A DNA stretch of 64,000 nt from positions 1 through 64,000 of the forward strand of contig NZ_AKXQ01000011.1 of the NCBI RefSeq assembly GCF_000276805.1. The letters are read 5' to 3'. Both the position numbers and the translations under genes were made by a program. Positions 57,874 to 64,000 of the stretch are shown piece after piece. The DNA comes from Moritella dasanensis ArB 0140. GTDB lineage: Bacteria > Pseudomonadota > Gammaproteobacteria > Enterobacterales > Moritellaceae. Position 1 is the first letter of the stretch. Every line of letters begins with the position of its first letter. The notes below the pieces were generated by a model that made no database searches, was not told the origin of the DNA, and saw only the letters and a program-made list of their open reading frames with translations.

Positions 57874-58161
57874 TTAATGACGAATTAATTTCTCTTTATG
57901 CTTAATGACCTGGCGATCGAGCTTGTCCAGTAAGCCATCAATGGCTGCATACATGTCGTTATGTTCATGTACGGCAAAGATTTCACCCCCGCTTAACTGT
58001 ATTTTGGCTTCTGCAACTTGAAGTAGTTTCTCTACATTTAAAATCACATGAATATTGTTAATGTGTTCAAAATGTCGTTCTAATTTGGAAAACTTGTTAT
58101 CAACGTAATCTTTCAGTGAATCTGTAATGTCTACATGTCTACCTGTTAAATTAATTTGCAT
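57874..58161 (-). CDS. hpf: ribosome hibernation promoting factor HPF (short form)
   Basis: This 95-residue protein binds the 30S subunit in stationary phase and promotes 100S dimers together with RMF. Family features are MQINLTGRHVDITDSLKDYV at the start and VHEHNDMYAAIDGLLDKLDRQ near the end. It is 31 bases downstream of rpoN, the usual place. Confidence 0.96.
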   Translation of the reverse strand: MQINLTGRHVDITDSLKDYVDNKFSKLERHFEHINNIHVILNVEKLLQVAEAKIQLSGGEIFAVHEHNDMYAAIDGLLDKLDRQVIKHKEKLIRH

Positions 58162-58192
58162 ATACGTCTCCCTTATGAAGGTTAGGTGAGTC

Positions 58193-59728
58193 CTATAACA
58201 GACTCTTGCGCTGATTCGATGGTGGTATACTCAGTGCTTCTCGGTACTTTGCGATAGTACGTCGAGCCACCTTGATACCTTGATCAGCAAGTAAATCAGC
58301 AATTTTGCTGTCACTTAATGGTTTACTGACATTTTCTGCCGCAACCAATTTCTTAATGAGCGCCCGGATGGCAGTTGATGAGCATTCGCCACCGGTATCT
58401 GTGCTTACATGACTCGAGAAGAAAAACTTCAATTCAAAAATGCCACGTGGCGTGTGCATAAATTTCTGCGTCGTTACCCGTGAAATGGTCGATTCATGCA
58501 TTTCAACTTCTTCAGCAATATCGTTGAGTACCATTGGCTTCATGGCTTCATCACCATAGTCAAAGAAATCAACTTGACGTTGCACAATACTTTTTGTCAC
58601 TTTTAGCAAAGTGTCATTACGACTTTCTAAACTTTTAATAAACCACTTGGCTTCTTGCACGTGGGTACGAACAAATTGCCCATCGCTACTGTTGCGGTTA
58701 CCCGTCGCAAGATTAGAATAATCATTGTTCACTTTTAATCTTGGCACAATGTCAGGATTTAACTCTACTACCCATTGGTTATTTTTTTTCTTTACTAATA
58801 CATCAGGTATCACATAAAGCCCTTCAGTTTGATCAATGACATTACCTGGTCTTGGTTCTAGGCTTTGAATTAATTGCATGATCTCTTTAAGCTGAGGTTC
58901 TTTTAATTTTGTTTTACGGCCTAATTGACGGTAGTCGCGATTACCCAATAAATCCATATGAGCGTGAATTATTTGCTGACATTCCGTTAACCAAGGGGTG
59001 TTTTCAGGTAAATGTTGGAGCTGGATCAATAAACATTCTTGCAGTGAGCGTGCAGCTACACCGATGGGGTCAAAGTGTTGAATGCGTTTTAGTACCGCTT
59101 CAACTTCATCTAATTCAATCTTGGCGTCGTTGTTGTGATCGACTTCTTGATGATCGATATCAACGCTGTTAAGAATTTCTTCGCAACTTTGGTTAAGGTA
59201 ACCATGGTCATCAATACCGTCAATAATGGCGATGGCAATCGCGCGGTCGATATCTGAAAAGGGGGTTAATTCCATTTGCCACATCAAGTGCTCGTATAAA
59301 CCTTCGCTGGTTTCGCCTTGATAGACTTGATCAAGTCCATCAATACCGGCACTGCCACTACTGTGATTTTGAATTTGCGGGGTATAGACATCATCCCAAT
59401 TACTGTCAGTGGGTAATTCGTCGGGCATTGATTCACTGGCAAGCGCATCGCCAACTTCAATTTGACTACTGTCGGTTGGCGCATCACCGTTATTGCTATC
59501 ATGACTGCTGGCGTCATGACTATTACCATCATGAGCTGCATTACTCTCGGTATCGTTAGAAAGCGATTCATGGGGGTCTTCTTGCTCTAGAAGTGGATTA
59601 CTATCTAGTGCTTCTTGAATCTCTTGCTGTAACTCCAAGGTCGATAATTGTAATAACCGGATCGCTTGTTGTAACTGTGGCGTCATTGCCAGAGATTGAC
59701 TCATACGAAGTTGTAATGATGGCTTCAT
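58193..59728 (-). CDS. rpoN: RNA polymerase sigma-54 factor RpoN
   Basis: This 511-residue protein has the Gln-rich region I ([20 protein letters not shown]), an expanded acidic region II (about 54-115, rich in Asp, Asn, Ser, His), the core-binding region, a helix-turn-helix and the RpoN box [10 protein letters not shown] (488-497). It is longer than E. coli RpoN (477) because of region II. It lies in the conserved lptB-rpoN-hpf order. Confidence 0.97.
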   Translation of the reverse strand: MKPSLQLRMSQSLAMTPQLQQAIRLLQLSTLELQQEIQEALDSNPLLEQEDPHESLSNDTESNAAHDGNSHDASSHDSNNGDAPTDSSQIEVGDALASESMPDELPTDSNWDDVYTPQIQNHSSGSAGIDGLDQVYQGETSEGLYEHLMWQMELTPFSDIDRAIAIAIIDGIDDHGYLNQSCEEILNSVDIDHQEVDHNNDAKIELDEVEAVLKRIQHFDPIGVAARSLQECLLIQLQHLPENTPWLTECQQIIHAHMDLLGNRDYRQLGRKTKLKEPQLKEIMQLIQSLEPRPGNVIDQTEGLYVIPDVLVKKKNNQWVVELNPDIVPRLKVNNDYSNLATGNRNSSDGQFVRTHVQEAKWFIKSLESRNDTLLKVTKSIVQRQVDFFDYGDEAMKPMVLNDIAEEVEMHESTISRVTTQKFMHTPRGIFELKFFFSSHVSTDTGGECSSTAIRALIKKLVAAENVSKPLSDSKIADLLADQGIKVARRTIAKYREALSIPPSNQRKSLL

Positions 59729-59799
59729 CTAACGACTACTCTCTCTTCCTTAATGCGGCTATGTATCAATATCAAACTATATTTGGAACTGATATTCGA

Positions 59800-60525
59800 C
59801 TATAGTCGGAATTGATCTCCAAGGTATACTTCTTTCACTTTTGCGTTGGATAAAATCTCTTCAGAAGTACCTGATGCGATCAAATGTCCATGACTAACAA
59901 TATAAGAGTGTTCGCATACATCGAGCGTCTCACGTACGTTATGGTCGGTTATTAATACCCCTAAACCACGGTCACGTAGATGCTGAATTATTTTTTTAAT
60001 ATCACCAACCGAAATTGGATCTACACCGGCAAACGGTTCGTCTAATAAGATAAATTTCGGGTCAGCGGCCAGTGCGCGGGCAATCTCAACGCGGCGACGT
60101 TCGCCACCTGATAAACTCATGCCTAAACTATCGCGAATATGGGTAATATGAAATTCTTCTAATAATTCTTCTAATTTTTCTTCGCGTTCAAAACGACTGA
60201 GCTCTGGACGTAATTCTAAAATCGCCATGATATTTTTAGTGACCGATAGGCGACGAAAAATGGAGGCTTCTTGCGGTAAATAACCAATACCTTGCTGTGC
60301 GCGAATATGCATTGGTTCATGCGTTAATTCTTGATCATCAATGAAGATTTGTCCATGATCTCGTTTAACTAAGCCAACTACCATATAAAAGGTGGTTGTT
60401 TTACCTGCGCCATTGGGCCCAAGCAAGCCAACAATTTGGCCTGATTCAACTTCGAGACTCACATCTGAAACAACTTTTCGTTTGTTGTAACTTTTTGCTA
60501 AGTGTGATGCTTTTAAACGCGCCAT
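59800..60525 (-). CDS. lptB: LPS export ABC transporter ATPase LptB
   Basis: This 241-residue ATPase powers extraction of lipopolysaccharide from the inner membrane with LptFG. Walker A is GPNGAGKTT (36-44), the signature [15 protein letters not shown] and Walker [14 protein letters not shown]. It follows lptA after 14 bases. Confidence 0.98.
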   Translation of the reverse strand: MARLKASHLAKSYNKRKVVSDVSLEVESGQIVGLLGPNGAGKTTTFYMVVGLVKRDHGQIFIDDQELTHEPMHIRAQQGIGYLPQEASIFRRLSVTKNIMAILELRPELSRFEREEKLEELLEEFHITHIRDSLGMSLSGGERRRVEIARALAADPKFILLDEPFAGVDPISVGDIKKIIQHLRDRGLGVLITDHNVRETLDVCEHSYIVSHGHLIASGTSEEILSNAKVKEVYLGDQFRL

Positions 60526-60539
60526 ATGAATTACTTACT

Positions 60540-61040
60540 CTACTTAGTTTTAGTGTCTTCAGGAGTGAAAATTGTGATCACTCGATCTGATTCATTATTA
60601 CCACTTTCGGCTATCATTTCTTGTTTATCAATTTGGTAAATTATCTTGTTACCTTTGACTTCACTGTCAGCCTGACGTAAACGGGCATTGGTTGTTAACG
60701 TTAAACGTTTTTTACCAAGTTCGTAACGGATCTCATTCGATTCAGCGTTGATTTTCTTACCGTCATCAAGTTCTTGATAAAAAGTGGCGACGTTACCTGT
60801 GGCAATCATCACTTCAGTGCCTTTACCATTTGAACTTAATACCGTTAGCTTATCAGCATGGATCAATATCGTCCCTTGAGTCACGACAACATTATCATAA
60901 AATATGACGCGGTTCTCTTTAATAAACACTTCTTGACGTTTGGCGTTTACGACAACATTTTCTTCAAAGTCAGACTCTAACGCCAGAGCTGAATTGCTCA
61001 TCAATAACGTTAGCAGGAAAATTTTATATTTTTTCATCAT
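60540..61040 (-). CDS. lptA: LPS transport periplasmic protein LptA
   Basis: This 166-residue protein has a signal peptide (ending ...NSALA) and a beta-jellyroll OstA-like domain (VNAKRQEVFIKENRVIFYDNVVV). It bridges LptC and LptD across the periplasm. Its start overlaps the end of lptC by 17 bases. Two ATGs occur in a row at the start. Confidence 0.96.
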   Translation of the reverse strand: MMKKYKIFLLTLLMSNSALALESDFEENVVVNAKRQEVFIKENRVIFYDNVVVTQGTILIHADKLTVLSSNGKGTEVMIATGNVATFYQELDDGKKINAESNEIRYELGKKRLTLTTNARLRQADSEVKGNKIIYQIDKQEMIAESGNNESDRVITIFTPEDTKTK

Positions 61041-61584
61041 TAGTATATATCGCTTTAACTTGCTTAAGGATAGTCATGTATTCTTGTTTTAAATCACCTT
61101 CTAGCCCAATACCTGTTTGATTAAACAAGTCGCCAGTAATGGTAATTAATTGATCGCTACGTACCAGGTTTGTGGCAAGCTCTAATTGTAAATAACTGGT
61201 GGTGATGACATCGATATAATCATTTTTAGCCATATTTTTGATGACAACATTATTGCGTAATGTGGCGACATCCTCACTACTGAAGTTACCTTCTTTGGCC
61301 TGGATTTTCCACGTTGCTTGTGCATTCTCATCATAAAGGATAATAACGGGGTTAGTAAACATTGTCATGCCTAACTCGCCATAATGCTCCATGCTATCTG
61401 CAAAAATGCGACGTATGATTTTGCCTTCAATACTGAATTCGACACTGCGGAGTACTTCTGCGGTGAAATCAGGTTGATATTCTGTTGATGCAGGTGCTGT
61501 TATTTGTTCATCAGGCGAAAAAAATCGCCATATACCAAGGGCACACAAAAAGAGGATGACTATCCCTACATTTTGTCGATTCAT
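61024..61584 (-). CDS. lptC: LPS export protein LptC
   Basis: This 186-residue bitopic protein has one N-terminal helix (VGIVILFLCALGIWRFF) and a periplasmic LptC fold (about 40-180). It receives lipopolysaccharide from LptBFG and hands it to LptA. It overlaps kdsC by four bases. Confidence 0.95.
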   Translation of the reverse strand: MNRQNVGIVILFLCALGIWRFFSPDEQITAPASTEYQPDFTAEVLRSVEFSIEGKIIRRIFADSMEHYGELGMTMFTNPVIILYDENAQATWKIQAKEGNFSSEDVATLRNNVVIKNMAKNDYIDVITTSYLQLELATNLVRSDQLITITGDLFNQTGIGLEGDLKQEYMTILKQVKAIYTNDEKI

Positions 61585-62129
61585 ACCGAGGTGCCTTGTG
61601 CTTGGTCTAACATTCCTTTAGCTAATAGGATAAGGTCTGCTAATTCTCTTACTGCGCCAAAACCACCGCGAATGGAGGTGCTAAAGTCCGCGCCTTTTTT
61701 GACTAACGGATGCGCATCGGCAACGGCGACACTGAGGCCGCATAAGTTCATTACTGGCAAGTCAATAACATCATCGCCAATGTAACCCACGTGCTCTGGA
61801 GATAGGCTTAACTTTTCGAGTAGCATGTTGAACGCGATAACTTTGTTGTCTTGGCCTTGGTAGATATGTTGAACGCCTAAACCTTGCATGCGATTGGCGA
61901 CAATAGTTGATTGACGTCCAGTGATAACTGCCACTTCAATGCCTGCATTAAGCAGTGATTTAACCCCAAAACCATCGCGGGTATGGAACGCTTTAAGCTC
62001 TTCGCCATCGTTGCCCATATACACGCGACCGTCAGAGAACACGCCATCAATATCGCAGATGAGGAGTTTTAAGGTTTTTGCTTTAGTTAAAATTTCTTGT
62101 GGGATTGGACCGTATAACGTGTTGATCAT
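61581..62129 (-). CDS. kdsC: 3-deoxy-D-manno-octulosonate 8-phosphate phosphatase KdsC
   Basis: This 182-residue HAD phosphatase makes free KDO for lipopolysaccharide. The nucleophile motif LLICDIDGVFSDG is near residue 23 and the GDDVIDLPVM motif in the second half. The start at 62129 (MINTLYGPIP) is one base downstream of the kdsD stop; the frame is open to 62204 but that would overlap kdsD by 74 bases. Confidence 0.95.
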   Translation of the reverse strand: MINTLYGPIPQEILTKAKTLKLLICDIDGVFSDGRVYMGNDGEELKAFHTRDGFGVKSLLNAGIEVAVITGRQSTIVANRMQGLGVQHIYQGQDNKVIAFNMLLEKLSLSPEHVGYIGDDVIDLPVMNLCGLSVAVADAHPLVKKGADFSTSIRGGFGAVRELADLILLAKGMLDQAQGTSV

Positions 62130-62130
62130 T

Positions 62131-63102
62131 TTATAGTACACCTGCGCGTAGTAAGTCATGCATGTTGAAGGCGCCGACCGGTTCTTGTTGTTCATTAACG
62201 ACAATTAAACCGTTAACTTTTTTATTTTCCATGACAGCAAGGGCTTCTGCGGCCAAAATATGTTCATTAATAGTAACACATCTTTGGGTCATTACTTCAC
62301 TGATTGGGGTTTGGTGAATATCTATACGTGCATCAAGAATACGGCGTAAATCACCGTCGGTGAAAATACCAACCAACTTATTGTCGTTCGTTACGGCCGT
62401 CATACCTAGCCCTTTTCGAGAGACTTCTAATAAGGCATCAGAGATCGTTTCGCTGTGCAGTACACTCGGCACGCCTTCACCTTTATGCATAATATCGGAG
62501 ATACGCAGTAATAATTTTCGACCTAAGCTGCCGCCGGGATGCGACAGGGCGAAATCATTTGCCGTAAAGCCTTTTGCTTCAAGTAATGCCACGGCAATCG
62601 CATCGCCCATGACTAAGCTTGCAGTGGTGCTTGATGTTGGCGCCAGCCCTAATGGACAGGCTTCTTTATCCACTTTAATACACAAATTAATTTGTGCTTC
62701 GCGTCCCATCGTTGAATTAGGGTTACTTGTCATCGAGATAATTGGAATACTCAAACGCTTAAGCACGGGATACAAGGCTAGAATCTCATCTGACTCACCG
62801 GAATTTGACAGTGCGATGACTACATCGTCACCGCCAATCATCCCCAAATCACCGTGACTGGCTTCGCCTGGATGCACAAAGAACGCAGGGGTACCCGTGC
62901 TGGCGAGTGTCGCGGCAATTTTATTGGCAATATGACCGGATTTACCCATGCCAGTGATAATTACTTTACCTTTACAAGCGATTAATAATTCGCAGGCTGC
63001 TGTAAATGTTACATCAATATACTGACTTAATTGAGTGATCGCCGCCGCTTCTGTTTGAATGACATTAAGCGCACTTTGGCAATAATTAAACTGACTAGAC
63101 AT
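62131..63102 (-). CDS. kdsD: arabinose-5-phosphate isomerase KdsD
   Basis: This 323-residue protein converts ribulose 5-phosphate to arabinose 5-phosphate, the first step to KDO. A SIS domain (about 30-180; GMGKSGHIANKIAATLASTG, and HGDLGMI) is followed by two CBS domains (about 205-320). It is the first intact gene of the kds-lpt-rpoN run, downstream of the broken exchanger gene. Confidence 0.96.
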   Translation of the reverse strand: MSSQFNYCQSALNVIQTEAAAITQLSQYIDVTFTAACELLIACKGKVIITGMGKSGHIANKIAATLASTGTPAFFVHPGEASHGDLGMIGGDDVVIALSNSGESDEILALYPVLKRLSIPIISMTSNPNSTMGREAQINLCIKVDKEACPLGLAPTSSTTASLVMGDAIAVALLEAKGFTANDFALSHPGGSLGRKLLLRISDIMHKGEGVPSVLHSETISDALLEVSRKGLGMTAVTNDNKLVGIFTDGDLRRILDARIDIHQTPISEVMTQRCVTINEHILAAEALAVMENKKVNGLIVVNEQQEPVGAFNMHDLLRAGVL

Positions 63103-63157
63103 GGTATTCCCTAATAAAAATACGGTTTAATACTTAGATTAAAAATATTAAGTACTG

Positions 63158-63590
63158 TTAAATGCTGTTAAACACAATAAAGCCAACAAGGAGTAACCCA
63201 CCTTCAATACGGTTGATACGACCCGGACGGCCTTTAAAACTCATTGCTGTTAATAGCATGATAATCGTAGCACCAAGCATATAGTAGAAGTCGCGCGAGT
63301 AATGGTTTTAATCACGCGGTGATGCCTAATACTAAGGTGATGTTGGTTATATTTGAACCAATCGCGTTTCCGATTGCCGTATTGGGTGCACTATTTAGCG
63401 ATGCCGAGACAGCGACCATCATTTCCGGTGCAGATGACCCCATTGCGACAATAGTCAGGCCAATAATCAGCGGCGAAATACCGAGATTTCTCGCTAATCC
63501 GGCGGCCCCGTAGACGAACTTATCGGCACTTATAACCAGAGCAATCAATCCAAGCATTAAAATAATTATATTTGTTGTTAACATCAGCAC
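63158..63590 (-). pseudogene. yrbG: broken sodium/calcium exchanger gene (YrbG type)
   Basis: The first 92 codons from 63590 encode the start of a CaCA exchanger: two helices and the alpha-1 repeat with GLTIVAMGSSAPEMMVAVSA and IGNAIGSNITNITLVLGI. A stop then occurs at 63312. In another frame, 63158-63304 encodes the C-terminal end (YSRDFYYMLGATIIML ... GRINRIEGGLLLVGFIVFN), matching the E. coli YrbG C-terminus. About 180 middle residues, including the alpha-2 repeat, are missing. The protein cannot function unless the lesion is an assembly error. It stands before kdsD, as yrbG does in E. coli. Confidence 0.85.
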
Positions 63591-63910
63591 AGTTGCAGCA
63601 GATAAAACAGAACACTATTTTCGGTCTTTTTTCACTGAAAGAAAAGCAAAATAGTTAAATCTTGTCGACTATTGAATGATCGCGGGCTAAAAATCGGTAG
63701 TTAGTGCTACTTTTGGATTGTGTATTATAGCGATTGCTTTTAGAATACTGGGCTATTTTAATACTTTAGTTTTAAGCGCGATTCTCTCATTCAGAACGCC
63801 ATTCACTTAAAACTAAACATGCTGGCACTATTGTTTTAGGTCCATTAGCGACCGCGGCATGTAGAGTTTTAACTTGGCTTAGAATGGCGGCATCATAGGA
63901 TTTAAGTATT
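63591..63910. other. divergent intergenic region before the broken exchanger and ibaG
   Basis: 320 bases with no recognised gene. It should hold the promoter of ibaG and the former promoter of the exchanger-kds operon. A 9-base inverted repeat AGTTTTAAG (63768-63776) / CTTAAAACT (63806-63814) with a 29-base spacer is the only structure noted. Confidence 0.5.
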
Positions 63911-64000
63911 ATGGATATTCAAGAATTAAAAACATTGCTGGAAAATGAGTATACGTTCCAGGAACTACACGTGAAAGGTGAAGGCAGCCATTACGACGTT
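63911..64000 (+). CDS. ibaG: BolA family iron-metabolism protein IbaG (partial)
   Basis: The first 30 codons are present and run off the window end. The sequence MDIQELKTLL ... LHVKGEGSHYDV matches the start of IbaG (YrbA), a BolA-like protein that works with the monothiol glutaredoxin Grx4 in iron-sulfur metabolism and acid stress. In E. coli it stands between mlaB and murA, near the yrbG-kdsD cluster, consistent with this location. Confidence 0.85.
   Translation, partial: MDIQELKTLLENEYTFQELHVKGEGSHYDV

Noticed and set aside
62130-62204. N-terminal extension of kdsC overlapping kdsD
   Set aside because: The known KdsC start fits MINTLYGPIP at 62129, and a 74-base overlap with kdsD is unlikely.

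Overview
The window is a gene-dense, roughly 40-45% GC chromosomal segment of a marine gammaproteobacterium. Gene content and order (uvrA ... ssb - csrD - MSHA pilus genes - mreBCD - maf - rng - yhdP - tldD; and kdsD-kdsC-lptCAB-rpoN-hpf-rapZ-mgtE) match the Vibrio/Shewanella/Moritella part of the class. The AT-leaning codon use and Asn/Gln/Ser-rich linkers fit a Moritella-like organism, but the genus is an inference. No rRNA, tRNA, CRISPR array or insertion sequence was seen.

Layout. 0-12.1 kb is housekeeping: a PanM-like GNAT protein, a YkgJ-type cysteine-cluster protein, envC-gpmI divergent from a rhodanese-secB-gpsA run, nfuA and comF divergent from bioH, an unrecognised acidic protein (8407-9132), a DUF4202 protein, a MarC/YhgN membrane protein and an alanine-glyoxylate-type aminotransferase. 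12.2-21.7 kb (minus strand) holds a PglL-like O-oligosaccharyltransferase/ligase directly downstream of uvrA, then a compact polysaccharide export cassette (Wzc-like tyrosine kinase, outer-membrane beta-barrel, short Wza-like protein) behind a CsgD/VpsT/QstR-type LuxR regulator. 22.1-24.2 kb carries a YajR-like MFS transporter coupled to ssb.

24.4-42.0 kb is a nearly complete mannose-sensitive haemagglutinin (MSHA) type IV pilus locus: csrD/mshH, mshI, a PilN-like gene, mshJ, K, L, M, N, E, G, A, C, D, O, P, Q. No mshF or mshB was found. mshA has its own 5' region and a strong terminator. MshE carries an N-terminal c-di-GMP-binding MshEN motif and an unusual 85-residue acidic/His/Asn C-terminal tail. 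42.1-53 kb is the cell-shape and envelope block mreBCD-maf-rng-yhdP-nitrilase-tldD. 53.1-56.7 kb has darP/yjgA, pmbA (tldE) and mgtE.

56.8-63.6 kb (minus strand) is the lipopolysaccharide/sigma-54 block: kdsD-kdsC-lptC-lptA-lptB-rpoN-hpf, then rapZ. The usual ptsN (between hpf and rapZ) and npr (after rapZ) are absent here. At the head of this block a sodium/calcium exchanger gene (yrbG type) is broken: the first about 90 residues and the last about 50 remain, out of frame with each other, and the middle is gone. The window ends inside ibaG.

Functional thread: 20.9-34.8 kb brings together a CsgD/VpsT-like regulator, a polysaccharide export apparatus, CsrD with degenerate GGDEF/EAL domains and the c-di-GMP-responsive pilus motor MshE. 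It looks like a surface-attachment region. The best leads are the export cassette with its regulator at the usual uvrA-ssb position, the MshE tail, the PglL homologue as a possible pilin glycosyltransferase, the lost PTS-Ntr genes, the decayed exchanger and the unrecognised protein at 8.4 kb.
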